Part shown: positions 26,938 through 38,741 of the stretch, in pieces
Layout: each line of letters opens with the position of its first letter
Position numbering within the stretch: the stretch's first letter is position 1
Assembly (NCBI GenBank): GCA_029339505.1
Contig: JAQISU010000036.1
Span: 774,501 to 838,500 of the forward strand
Direction: 5' to 3'
Source: Unio delphinus
Taxonomy: Eukaryota; Mollusca; Bivalvia; Unionida; Unionidae
Length of the DNA stretch: 64,000 nucleotides
The notes under the pieces: generated by a model
Told to the model about the DNA's origin: nothing
What the model saw: the letters and a program-made list of their open reading frames with translations, nothing else
Database searches by the model: none
Translations under genes and position numbers: made by a program

Positions 26938-28725
26938 GAAATCTAATATTCCAACCATATAAACTTTGAAACAATGTATTATCCTTCATATAGATAATAT
27001 TTCAAGCATTCCTGGAAAACGTGTTTTAATCGAGACCAGCAATTTAGATACTAAAATGCATTTTTTTCTAGATTATTAGCACACTGAATCATCACGGAAG
27101 ACCCATCAAATACGATCATGGGCAATGCAGTGGGAATTTAATGTTCACACTTATTCGTATTTGAAATACATTTTTAAAATAAATAACATAGATCAGTGTA
27201 TAAGGGTGTTTTAACTGTCTTTTATGATCATCTTAAATGCCTTCGATAATTAAATATTGTATAAGTTCAGAAAGTATTCTGAATAAATCCTGAGATTGCA
27301 ATGCATATGAAATTTATATTTACCTCTAGGTCTTGTTCATAATATGATGGATGATTGGAATTCATTTGGAAGGCAACCATAATATTGCCGGAATACGCCA
27401 TACTTTTTCACATGTGAAATATGTTTCCAAACACACTGTCATACAAAGCAAATATTTACGTTGTTTATTCACTTTTTATTCTATTGTGAAAACAAATAAT
27501 GTTAGTTTGTCGCTAAAGGATATGGCGTTTGCTCTTTCATGTTACCTAATTTAAGAGAACGATTCAAAACACATGGCAAGTCCAAGAAACAGATTACTGA
27601 ATGGTACCTGAAAAAGTATATTTGCATTACCAATCGCCTAAACATTTGCAGTGTTTTGTTTATTGACCTCCGTTTTAAAACTGAGATATGGAGCATTCTT
27701 TGATATCTAAAATCCAATAGTTTGAAATCGTTGTGGACAGGCCACATTATTTTTTCCAAGTGTTTTTCACCTCCTATCCATCACATCTACTGGATAATCC
27801 GAGGTTGAGAAGTTAATAGGTACTTGCACTCCCTACACGCTTGACGGAGTAGATATAAATGGTTATAATATTTGCTAGGATAAATAATTGACATCCATAT
27901 TAGGAATGGATGTTAAATTAGTGAAAATATGAAAAGAGAGTGTTACATCTATAAACATTTTTTAAGATTTGCGAAAAGGAATATGACTTTAGTGTTGATT
28001 TTGGTCCTTAAGTTTGCAAGGTTTAACTTATCAAGCATTATTCATTAGATTTGAGGCTGAATCCAAAAATTTGCTTGGTCACGTGGAATATGCCATTAAT
28101 AAGGGTAATCATTATTTGATCCATTCATAATGACTTAGAAACACATGCCATGAAGGTTAATGTAAAGGACCTGAAAACATATTCGACATTCGTTATCTCT
28201 TGCACACGTTTAATCATGCATTACAAGTATTATTAATAAAATCAACAAGGCATTTGAGGTCAAATCTGGCACTTGTACAGTTTCCTGATCAGACCCATCA
28301 CTGTGCGTGTGTATTGCGCAATAATTGTAATTTGAACCTAAATTTGTTATCGTCGAATGTGTTTCAATGAGTTCAAGTTCTTCGGGGGTGTTTCCTTAGT
28401 TTGTCATACGCAATGTTATTTCTAAACATTTGTTGAAAATTGTTTTATATGACCATACTGTTTCTTATTTTGTTTAATCATTGGCTATTTCTTTAAAACA
28501 AATCGTCACAAATTAATTATTATAATCATTTGCTTTGGGTTGATATCGTTGTATTGAATCTTTGGTAAGAAGAATAGGTAATAGTTTGTTCTCCATTGCA
28601 GTGACTTTTAGAGGTAACAAGCAGATTACGTCTTAAGAATGGCAACTAAATACACTCAAATCTTGATACAATATTCTGTATATAAACATGCTTTGATAGC
28701 TATCATTAATATCTATACAGTTTAC
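26938..28725. other. Intronic stretch; right part is EGF-unit intron
   Basis: 27.0-27.95 kb has no recognised content (frames 27351-27554 and 27502-27759 have no domain). From about 27985 the sequence follows the EGF-unit intron: GACTTTAGTGT-like start as at 18150, then the same motifs up to the exon at 28726. Confidence 0.6.
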
Positions 28726-28839
28726 CTTCAGAACAGTTCTTTCCTCGCCATCCTGATGAACAATTACAGGAGTAGTTGCCAATGGAATTTACACAGATGC
28801 CACCATTTGCACACGGAGAATTCAAACATTCGTTGATAT
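28726..28839 (-). CDS. EGF exon (cbEGF type), intact
   Basis: 114 bp, phase 1-1, CAG acceptor and GTAAAC donor, six cysteines. It begins with D-I-N-E-C (Ile in place of Val) and then has the LNSPCANGGICVNS subtype. It is the first of the array family right of a 1.8-kb gap holding the broken copy at 26.8 kb. Confidence 0.8.
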
Positions 28840-29563
28840 CTGAAATGTAAATTTTCAAGAGTTTAAATTTTCAAACACAGTAGTATTCGTCATCTATCTT
28901 AAACTTTGACCATAATACACAGTAACAGATTAATCGAGAGTTGCAAATAATCATTCCCTGGATATAGCACGATGTGCGTCCCCTCAGTATTCCGGTTGCC
29001 ATGGACTGCAAACGATGTAATACTTCTCTTCTATTCGGCATTCGTTATCACTTTCACACGTTTAATCATGCATTACAAATATTAATAATAAAATCAACAA
29101 GGCTTTTGAGGTCAAATCTGCCACTTGTACAGTTTCCTGATCAGAACCATCACTGTGCGTGTATATTGCGCAATAATTGTAATTTGAACCTAAATTTGTT
29201 ATCATCGGATGTGTTTCAATGAGTTCAAGTTCCTCGCGGGTGTTTCCTTCTTTTGCCGTACGCAATATGTTTTCTAAACATTTGTTGAAAATTATTTTAT
29301 ATGACCATACTGGTTGTTCTTGAAAACAAATCGTCACAACAACAACGTCATTAAATATTAAAATCATTTGTCTTGGGTTGGTGTCGTTTTATTTAATCTT
29401 TGGTAAGAAAAATAGGTAATAGTTTGATCTACATTGCAGTGAATTTTAGAGGTAACAAGTAGATTTCGTCCTAATAATGTCAACTAAGGACACTCAAATC
29501 TTGATAAACTAATCTTTATATAAAATTACTTTGATAGCTATCATCAATATTAATACAGTTTAC

Positions 29564-29677
29564 CTTCAGAACAGTTCTTTCCTCGCCATCCTGACGAACA
29601 ATTACAGGAGTAGTTGCCAATTGAATTTATACAGACGCCACCATTCGCACACGGAAAAGTTAAACATTCATTGATAT
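29564..29677 (-). CDS. EGF exon (cbEGF type), intact, second subtype
   Basis: 114 bp, phase 1-1, six cysteines. It reads INECLTFPCANGGVCINS. Acceptor CAG and donor GTAAAC are present. The unit spacing to 28726 is 838 bp, continuing the same tandem series. Confidence 0.8.
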
Positions 29678-30293
29678 CTGAAATGTAATTTTTCAAGAGT
29701 TTACATTTTCAAACACTGTATTATTCTTCATCTATCATACACTTCAACCATACTACACAGTACCAGATTAATCGAGAGTTGCAAAATATCATTACCTGTG
29801 TATTGCACGATGTGCATCCTCATAGTATTCCGGGCGACAAGGAGTGAAAACGGTGTAATAGCTCTATTCTTATCAAATATATTTTGAAGACGTTTCTCCA
29901 AATAAATATGAATTGATGACAGTAAAAGGATGTATTAACTGTTTAAAGGATTCAGTTTAAATGAGTACTGCTGAAAAGAAAACACCATTATTTCATCGAA
30001 TATCCTAAATAATTCGTGATCTTTTCAAGCATCTTTAATTTGGATTTTGGTTTCTATTTTGTCCATGATTATATGGAAGCTTGGAGTTGTATCGATATCC
30101 CTCTCAATTCATTCAGGGAATTCTCTACTTTGGGATTTTTGATTCATTTTTCGATTTTCTTGAATATAGTTCGCGGTATCGTAAATAATATTTTCAGGTT
30201 TACTTATTGTTCAAAAAATCAAATTTGCCTGTTGCATTTGACTAAACTCCCAGACATTACTAGTGTTTTATACATTCCTAATATTATTGTAAG

Positions 30294-30930
30294 TGGTACG
30301 TGTTTAGTCTTGTATAAACAGTTACATAGAAAGAGTGAAAATAACAAGCTGGTAAAAACTTAATAAACGGTTTATTGAGCACAATTATTGCCCAGAAAAG
30401 AAAAAATAAACTAACGGTTTTAAGAATCAATTCCAAAATTAATTCAAAAATAATTCAAAATAAGATTCTTTAGTGAAATTGCATAAGTCCTGGTAGTAAA
30501 ATGTCTTAATAATTCCAATTTCGAATCTGAGTGAATCATCCGAGATGGAAGATGATGTCACGTGATGAAGTCATTCTGGTCTTATGAAATTCAGTTAGCA
30601 CAATTATTTTCCAGAGAAATAACAAGATAAATTCTCTTGATCCAAACCTATTGAAATAATTTCCAGTACAAGGTAATGTAAAAGAACTCACAACAATACA
30701 ACTTAGTATTCTAACAGCCCAACTTCTACTAAATATATCGCTCTAAAACATCATTTATATATATCTGTTTTTACGTAAACAAGGCAGGGGTCACATGATC
30801 TTCTACAATCTTTAGAACAAACTTACGTTCAATAAATCTCGTGCACGCCCTATGACCCAACTAAAAATAGAAAGATGTTTTAAAAGCTTATTTACAACTC
30901 TGAAGCCAGGTCAGAAATGAAGTCAACATC
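30294..30930 (-). mobile_element. Inverted copy of the LTR-like element
   Basis: On the minus strand it matches 16050-16689: TTCAGAGTTGT, then AGAAGATCATGTGACCCC, then TTTACGTAAAA, then GGAAATTATTTCAAT, ending CACGTACCA (element end CACGTAACA). Left of it the sequence continues the EGF-unit flank shared with 25.6 kb (ATTGTAAG), which fixes the insertion point at 30293/30294. The far side seems truncated relative to 15913. Non-coding. Confidence 0.6.
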
Positions 30931-31376
30931 AAGTATCAATAATATGTGCATGGTTCTTGAAGTCACATCAGCCACTTGTACAGTTGTCTGATCAGGCACA
31001 TCACTGTTATTGTATGTTGCGCCGTAGTCGTAAGGAAAACTAAATTTGTTATCATCCCATGTGAGTCTACGTGTTCAACTCCCTGCAGGAGGTGTAATGT
31101 TTGCCGTTGCAAGCTGTTTTGAAATGTATCTTTATATCACTTTATTGATAACTAGTTTGTCTATTCATTGGATATTAATTTTATAGATTACCGGAATTGC
31201 TTCCTTTAATATTAGAATGATTTGTTTTGTATTATATATACTTTGTGTCTGTTTCAATTGCTTTTCGGGAGAAAACATCAGATTTCGTCTGAAAAATGAA
31301 GCTTCGGACGAGCAGAGTTTGATGAAAAATGTCTATAGTTTCATTGAGAACTATCACCAATGTTTATCACGTTTAC

Positions 31377-31490
31377 CTTCAGAACAGTTCTTTCCTTTCC
31401 AGCCAGATGAACAATTGCATGAGTAGTTGCCATTGGAATGTAAACAGACACCACCATGTTCACATGGATAATTCAAACATGCATTGACAT
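31377..31490 (-). CDS. EGF exon, intact, first of the EGF series
   Basis: 114 bp, phase 1-1, TTTCAG-type acceptor and G|GTAAACG donor. It reads VNACLNYPCEHGGVCLHS then NGNYSCNCSSGWKGKNCSEG; all six cysteines are present. It differs from the homogenised array copies, so it is probably the ancestral unit. Joined to the upstream exon ending T|, the junction codon is Tyr. That breaks the usual Asp of the calcium-binding start, and the fourth residue is Ala in place of Glu, so calcium binding is less certain here. Confidence 0.82.
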
Positions 31491-32543
31491 CTGAAATGTA
31501 TATTTTCAAGAGACAAGATTTTAAAACCCTGTAGTATGCTTCATCTATTATACACATGAACCATAGTGCAGAGTAATATTTTAAAAGAGGTTTGCAATTT
31601 AGACGTTTCAAATATTACTTCCCATTTTTATACTACAATGCTCATCCTAAGATGACAAAGACTATAAACGATGAAATAATACTCTAGTTTTCAAATGTAT
31701 TTGGAAGCCTTTGCTTTACACACAGATTGATTCAGGGTTAGGTCAGCAACGTAAAGAGGTGTTTGGTTCTTTTGAGAGATAATTGGTTGTTGTCAAGATT
31801 ATGATAATGCTAGTGAATCAAGAAGTAAACAACGTTTAATTCTTAAAGAAAAACTTATTGGTTTTCGTCACGTTCATGTTAGGAGAACGTGATATAAAAA
31901 CGAACACGTGACTTCTTGTTTCTTCAATTTTGGATTAGTTTGAAACCTTGCATTAGGGTACGATCACAATCCTTGTTATAGTGAAATAGTCTCCGTGTTG
32001 GGGCTTTCTACACTTGAAATCAATTTCGTCCCTTGTAGCTAGTTTTTAGAATTATATTTTCTTCAAATCAATTGGATTTTAAAAGATTAATTTGTTTCTC
32101 TGGAAATATTTGATGTGGTTGTACACAGTTCTTGAACAAGTTAGTTTGTCCAAGTTTTAGTGATATTACCAACACCGGATTATTAAAGCTTGTGATTCTA
32201 CAAAGAACTGTAGATAACAGTACAGACTACATCATACGTCATCGTCACATTTCTCGGATTTTCCAACATGACTCGAACTTGAATCTATCAGAACACTTCA
32301 TTACTATAGCTTTTGTAATTTAATTCGGAGATTATTCTTGGATTATTTTTAGATTTGATTCTTTTTTCAGGGAAATAAATTATTTGTTACAGTTTTCACA
32401 GCTTTTTCTTTTCTTTTTTTTCTGGGTTACTGTTTATTCGAGCCTAAACACGTAACAAAGACAGCGTGGTATAATGTGGATTAGGACCACACTGACACAC
32501 ATTAACTGTCATAAGTATTAAAAAATATTGTCATATAACTTAC
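31491..32543. other. Intron with a divergent LTR-like remnant
   Basis: No coding exon is seen. At 32430-32458 the sequence GTTTATTCGAGCCTAAACAC followed by GTAACA matches the 3' end of the element at 16660-16689, and weaker similarity extends left to about 31.9 kb. The frame at 32132-32323 lies within this and has no domain. Confidence 0.45.
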
Positions 32544-32672
32544 ATTCTCCGCATGTCTGACCATCCGATTGCAGTATAATACCGTCAGAGCAGGCACATA
32601 ACCTAGAACGACCAGGCTGAGGGAAACACAATTGGCTGCAACCTCCATTTCCATTAGAACATCCGTTAATAC
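32544..32672 (-). CDS. Left module exon 6: EGF following the propeller
   Basis: 129 bp, phase 1-1, acceptor ATATTACAG, donor T|GTAAGTT. It encodes INGCSNGNGGCSQLCFPQ then CACSDGIILQSDGQTC: six cysteines in the LRP-type propeller-associated EGF pattern (C-S-x-N-G-x-G-G-C-S at the start). It is intact. In LDL-receptor relatives this EGF packs against the YWTD propeller. Confidence 0.85.
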
Positions 32673-33467
32673 CTGTAATATTAGTAAATATCATTTAAAG
32701 ATTCAGTCCGATTATTCCTATAACTGATTGATGAAAGTATATTTTACTTTAATATAAAGCTATAATTTGTCATTAAATAAATATTTTGATGCTGTCATAT
32801 ATTAGGTTCCACACCGCAGTATATAAATTGCCATCGAGTCACATTGTTTTATAACCAAAACATCGATATATATCTCGTTTGCTTATTTAAAGTTTGGATC
32901 TTTTACAGTGCGTGGATATTTTAGCATAATTATCATATTTTTTAAATTTCAGTCAGGGTGTTTTCCCGTAAACCCTGTTATCCAGCGACCATAGGCTATA
33001 ATCGAGAGACATTTATTATGAGTAATTTATTTCGGTACGCTGTTCTCGTAGAAAGTGCAATGGGCAATTGTTGCAAGCTTAGATATTTCGATTTCTTCAT
33101 GATGTATTCATAAGTCAATGATTCAAATTAAAGTCGCTATTGTTTGGTGCCCAAGTTGTATTATTTTGATATATCGCTAATAATAGGAAATACATTTCAC
33201 ACACCAGAAATAATCTGTTTGTAAATGAAATAGATAATTTATATATACGACTGACAAAGTATTCAAGAAATAATCCTACTAACAGCCTCGTCAAAATAAT
33301 AGTTCTCAGGTATGACGACTTACATAGTCCTAAATAACTCAGTATTCATAGAAATACTATTTAATTCATATATAATGCAATGAACCCCAGACATTATAAA
33401 CCGCATAATAATTTATTAAAAACGAACTCAGGTTTAATTGAAAACTAGTATAGTGACCCAAAACTAC

Positions 33468-33577
33468 CTGTAGGACTATAGCCATCTTTGTGTACGTGTA
33501 TACCACTTAAGCGAAAAGACAAGGCGGAACCCACGTAGACAAGTCCAGATCCATTCGTACCAATTCTCATCACGACG
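33468..33577 (-). CDS. Left module exon 5: propeller strand
   Basis: 110 bp, phase 2 in, 1 out; acceptor TTTTGTAG, donor G|GTAGTTT. It reads VVMRIGTNGSGLVYVGSALS then FRLSGIHVHKDGYSPT. It closes the fifth YWTD blade, as does 45836-45945 in the other module (FVMRIRTNGS). It is open, same length as its paralogue. Confidence 0.75.
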
Positions 33578-33608
33578 CTACAAAATATATATTATAACAA
33601 ACATTATA

Positions 33609-33635
33609 TATATATATATATTATAACATACATTG

Positions 33636-33721
<86 letters not shown>

Positions 33722-33750
33722 GTGTGTGTATGTATATATTTATATATATC

Positions 33751-33828
<78 letters not shown>
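33609..33828. repeat. (TA)n microsatellite
   Basis: About 220 bp of TA dinucleotides with a short TGTGTGTATG interruption near 33720-33750. It lies in the intron just upstream, in transcription sense, of the exon at 33468-33577, only about 30 bp from its acceptor. Confidence 0.95.
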
Positions 33829-33829
<1 letters not shown>

Positions 33830-33896
33830 TTGATTATTACAAGACATTGATCATGTTGATGACTATAACATATTTGTTTTACCCGCTGTGGCTTAT

Positions 33897-33898
<2 letters not shown>

Positions 33899-33932
<34 letters not shown>

Positions 33933-33950
33933 CCCCCCCACACATACATA
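33899..33950. repeat. (AC)n / poly-C / (ATAC)n tract
   Basis: An AC run followed by eight C and ACATAC repeats, intronic. Confidence 0.9.
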
Positions 33951-34157
33951 CATACAAACATCTTCTGGATTTACCCATTTAACCACAGTGCTTATAAATG
34001 TTAAAAAATTGAATGACCATGTCAGCATTTTAAAGTATTTAAATTAATCGGTTACATACTTTGATGTATTTCATGATTTGTTTTGCTGTTGTTTCTTAAA
34101 CATGCTATAATGTTCAAAAATTGATTATCATTAATTAAGAAAATGTCCAAAGGCCTA

Positions 34158-34299
34158 GCTTCTCTCTTTATCTCTCTCTATTTCTCTCTCTGTCTCTCTG
34201 TCTCTCTCTGTCTGCCTCTCTCTGTCTCTCTCTGTCTCTCTGTCTCTCTCTCTGTCTCTGTCTGTCTCCCTCTGTCTGTCTGTCTCTATGTCTCTCTCA

Positions 34300-34351
<52 letters not shown>
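34158..34351. repeat. (TC)n/(TCTG)n polypyrimidine tract
   Basis: About 195 bp of TCTC and TCTG repeats on the plus strand, intronic. The frame at 34143-34397 is only this repeat translated. Confidence 0.95.
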
Positions 34352-34358
<7 letters not shown>

Positions 34359-35255
34359 ACCATCGTAGCAATATACGGGCTTTCAATTATAAAATGATGA
34401 ACGTAAAGGATGTTACTTTTTGTCAAACAACGAATCTCTGGACTAAATGATGGTACATTTTAATTGTAATGTCAAAGAGAGAGGGGGTATGGTCTGTTGT
34501 ACTAATGCTAAAGCGTAATAATGACTTAGATACACTGTACTTATATTTAAATGTTTTAACAACCTCTTGTTGTTTCGTCATTTTGCTTAGTTTCTATTCC
34601 ACGTTATTTGTCATGGGCCTGTTAGAAAATGTCTTATTTCTAATGTGAATGGCGTGACTAACCAAGTGTTGGTAGTGCTCTTCTTTCATTATTAAAATCT
34701 ATATTGTTTAAATCATTCGAATGTATAATATTGATTTAATCAATCTGAAGAAAAAAATAAAATGAGAAAAAAAAAACAATCAACTTATTGGTAAGCAGTG
34801 GCAATTGCAAAAAGCCACTAAAGTCAAAGAACTACATTTTCTAACATACACACTTCGGTATGTGTGGATTTCATTCACTATGTATGCCTGTAGTAAATCA
34901 AAATTTTGTCCAAAGGTGAAAAATACATGTATTTGTATGTGATATAAATACAATATATGTACCATATAGATATATATGTACCATGTGTACGCTGTATCAA
35001 TGATATACCACGAAATGCACACATTTTTCATTAAAAGAAAACATAGCGAGCATTGTTTCTTTTTAATAAAATGTTTTACAACGAGTGAAAAGAGAAAGAG
35101 ACAAAAAGAGAGAGAAAGAGAGAGGGAGATAATGCATTCTTTGCCTAAACAAAGAATTCTAAATACAAACATGAATGATTATATTGAATATCCTAATTGA
35201 TAATACAATCAAGCAAGTGAGAAAAATGAGTAAAAGCCAATTTGACAGATGGTAC
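34352..35255. other. Intron, no gene recognised
   Basis: AT-rich sequence with a short AGAGA tract at 35090-35128. No exon with splice sites and a recognisable domain is seen. Confidence 0.6.
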
Positions 35256-35415
35256 GTTTGCGTCCAGCCCTTGAAGTATAGGTATGTCTGGTACAATGCA
35301 ATTCCAAAGAAATGTGTTCCCTGCTGTGCCTGGAAAATTATCTGCCGATTTGAACCATCCACATTAGCTCGCTCTATCTTGGCCGTTCCTCCATCACACC
35401 AATACACAACTCCAG
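35256..35415 (-). CDS. Left module exon 4: propeller blades 4-5
   Basis: 160 bp, phase 1 in, 2 out; acceptor TATTTTACAG, donor AAC|GTACCA. It reads AGVVYWCDGGTAKIERANVD then FFGIALYQTYLYFKGW. YWCD is a YWTD variant shared with the other module (FWCD). The next motif, YTDW in the paralogue, is FKGW here, so the conserved Asp is lost. The frame is open. Confidence 0.78.
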
Positions 35416-36671
35416 CTGTAAAATAGTTTCAAATTTGTAGAATTTATCCACGTTCTAAGAAGTGTATGCTATACGGTATGGATCAATTTAATGCATTTTT
35501 TATAAGCATGAATAACACCAGTGTGAATAACATAAATGATGAATCTGTAATTGGACTTGTCAAAAGAGAAAGTGCAATGCTTCTTACCTGAAAACAATAA
35601 TCTCACCTGTTAGAGTTACTTTTCAGAAAAACGAGTGGATTATAATCTTGGATTTTGGGAGTATTTTGCCTAAAATTTAATTTTCAGATTGATCACTGCT
35701 TTTATTCATTTCATGCCCTCGAAAAATATATGAACTGTCTCTTATTCTTGGATAGAATCTGATTTGTTCGCCATACATTTTAACGACATGCATCTTCCTC
35801 TAGGCAATAATGAGATAATTAAAGTGTTACTTATATGTTTGACCTACATTGCAGTTGTAATTAGAAAAGAACATGTTTCTTTCATTTGATTGGGTAGCAC
35901 TCTTATGGAAATCATGAACACGTGATTCTTCTAATGCTGATGAAATCTTCATCTTTTTAATTTTGTATTCGATCCATCGTGATCCTGATTAACGTTAAAA
36001 TTTAATAATGCATTTATTCAATTATAACTTAGCGGAGAAGCTGCTTTATCAGCTTCATGCCATCTTCCATGCCACCCACGCCCATCTCTTGCATATGATT
36101 ATAAATAGTTTCGACCAAATTAAATATACTTTTCTTATACAAGATTATTCATGAGTCTTAATTAACAATATTTTCCGGTCACACTTAATACTTTGCTAAT
36201 CTTAAGAAACAATGTGCATTTAAAGTTGCAATTTCTTTTACGAAATACGATACACGAATATCTAAACAGTAGCTATTGTGTGGGAATGATTTTGCTTTTT
36301 AGTTCGTTCAGTTATAAAATAATTACGTTCAAAATTACATTATCAAGAATATTTCTGGAAAATATAATGAATAATAATGCCAATGTTGCCTTACTCATAT
36401 TTGTGAATTGCTAATCATATTGCAATTCTTACTTGTCTTCAGTAAACATACCGCCATAATGAAATAATCTTTCGTATTTATACAACATTGTAGACTGTTG
36501 AAAACATATTCTACTCCAAAATCTTTTCAAGTTTGTGGAATAGGTTATATTTTAAACGTTTAAGGCATTCTCTTTATAAATGCAGACAAACATCCAAACA
36601 TACTTGCTTACATTCGTTTGAACATATGACCGACTGTTATATTAAAATGGTTGTGTATTCAATGTTCATGG

Positions 36672-36676
<5 letters not shown>

Positions 36677-36737
<61 letters not shown>
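36677..36737. repeat. (TA)n microsatellite
   Basis: About 60 bp of TA repeats in an intron. No exon is recognised between 35416 and 38613 apart from the plus-strand frame at 37602. Confidence 0.95.
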
Positions 36738-37601
36738 CCTAATTTGTTACGGGTCTGTAATCTTAAAATTAGCAAATGAACAGAGGTAAAACCATACAAC
36801 AAATGCATTTTATAATAACATAAAGTGAAATTTATAAAAACAAAATACGTTCAGGATTATGGAATAAATTCCAAATAATCTTAAACGTTTTATAAAACTT
36901 TCGAAATCATTCCAGTGTTGTTCCAAATGAATTCCGTTATTGACTGTGCTAATATACAGATTGTCTGGAACATAAATTATGAGCTGACAGTAATCAGGTA
37001 TAGCAATGATATAAAATGTCCTTAAACGAATTCACAATACTACAAAAAGAATGTTTTGTGCGAAATTATAATTGATAAGCGCTTAGTAAAATTAAAGCAT
37101 AATCACGCTAAAGCCTCCTACAGAGATGGTGATCAGACCGAAACTAATTTAGACCAAACTAGAAAATGACAGCGCAAGTGAATCATTGAGAGCACGAACA
37201 ATATCTTACATAGTTCCTCGGCCTAGCCCATAGAAGCGAGCGAGCAAGGAACGATTGTTTGACTACCAACAGACGGTAACCTATGTTGGGCAACGAAGCC
37301 TGAGGACATCATAGGAACCACCGAACCCTCCGATCAGACCTGAACGGAATTCGGATCAACATAAAGAAATATGGTTTTCATGATAGTACATTTACCAATG
37401 TGTAGGCTAGATGATTGAAAGGATTCAAATTGAGCCATGTCAAAACCCAGAATTTTATTCCTTTGGAGATAGTTATGGACTCGATAAGTCTCTATCCCGC
37501 GTGGACATGAATTGTTTTTAGCTGAAATAAATGCCTGGTTGACCGGAGAAGATTTCGCATTGAAATCTTAACCATTTCAACGGAAAGGTTCTCATGCTGG
37601 G

Positions 37602-37832
37602 ATGGCTGGTCTCATGGTGTTGGCTTTCCTGCTGGTGTCAGCTGTTTTGCCGGTGTCGGCTTGTGTCGGCATGACCGTATTCATATTTGGATCCCTTGGA
37701 TCTAACACTATCCTCATGCGTCAGGACTTACAGGCCCAAAGTCCATGTTCGGACATGCAGAGAGACTTACGCCACCTTGGCTGCCTAAGGATTGGGAATA
37801 TTCCCCAATGCGTCGGTATCGTCAACAATTAA
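37602..37832 (+). CDS. Possible small secreted protein frame (uncertain)
   Basis: A 76-codon plus-strand frame lies inside a more GC-balanced patch (about 37.1-37.85 kb). It starts MAGLMVLAFLLVSAVLPVSA, which looks like a signal peptide with a cleavage site before Cys, then has three more Cys (CSD, GCL, QCVG). No family is recognised, and no splice context or paralogue elsewhere in the window supports it. It lies in a large intron of the minus-strand gene. It could be a chance frame or a fragment of an inserted element. Confidence 0.22.
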   Translation: MAGLMVLAFLLVSAVLPVSACVGMTVFIFGSLGSNTILMRQDLQAQSPCSDMQRDLRHLGCLRIGNIPQCVGIVNN

Positions 37833-38381
37833 CCGTAGGTTGTTCCATGATTTATTCAGTCTTCTCATAGCTTCAATACCGAAATGGACGAACGCTTTCC
37901 ACGTGCATGTCATGCGTATAGTAAACAAAAAAACATTCGTGCTTAAAAGACACAAGAAGAAAAAACGCAACATAGATTATCCAATTAGTTTGTAACTAAT
38001 TATCTAATATCATGAATTATGTCATGCTAAAGCAAACATCACTCATGAGAAGACACAAGCGAAAACAAAGTACTTATTACAACATTAGAATGTGATTAAC
38101 TAGCTCATACCCTAAAAAGCCAATCAATTGTATGACTAATTACATATAAGGAAAACCGGGACATCCACTTACTACACAGTGTGTGCTTCATTCTATGGTA
38201 GAATATCTCAAGTATAGAAGAGGGAGGATTGTTATAACAATTCAGTAAATGATATCACCATTGAAGAAAAATAAGGAATATAAGCTCAAGAAATATGAGT
38301 GCCATATTTACTTAAAGAACACATTGTTTCTTTAAAATATCTTGATCGTGTTATCCAGTATTAGATCAGGCATGACTATTA

Positions 38382-38500
<119 letters not shown>

Positions 38501-38613
38501 AAACAAATAAATGATTGATTCAATGGTAGTTATTATTATTATTTGGCCTGTGAAAGTACTACAGTTCCTATTTGGTTACATTTAGAGGTAGAATCAGGGG
38601 TAAATGTACAAAC

Positions 38614-38741
38614 CAGTGATGTCTACAGCGAGACCATTAGGCCATATAAGTCCAGTATTGATAAGTGCCTGTCGTTTTGAGCCATCGTAGTTAGCTTTCT
38701 CTATCTTAGATATATTTCCCTAGTCTGTCCAGAATATGGTA
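38614..38741 (-). pseudogene. Left module exon 3 with in-frame TAG
   Basis: 128 bp, phase 2 in, 1 out; acceptor CGCTTCTAG, donor G|GTTTGT. It encodes the third blade, IFWTD, then TAG at 38720-38722, then [17 protein letters not shown] and [10 protein letters not shown]. The open paralogue at 47733-47860 has [19 protein letters not shown], so the conserved Trp codon TGG became TAG. The rest of the frame is intact and there is no indel. Skipping the 128-bp exon would shift the frame. The left module therefore cannot make a full product unless this is a sequencing error, an allele or a recoded stop. Confidence 0.85.

Noticed and set aside
33604..33978. Tyr-Ile rich frames
   Set aside because: Translation of the (TA)n and (AC)n tracts.
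34143..34397. Ser/Leu-rich secreted protein
   Set aside because: It is the (TC)n/(TCTG)n tract in translation.
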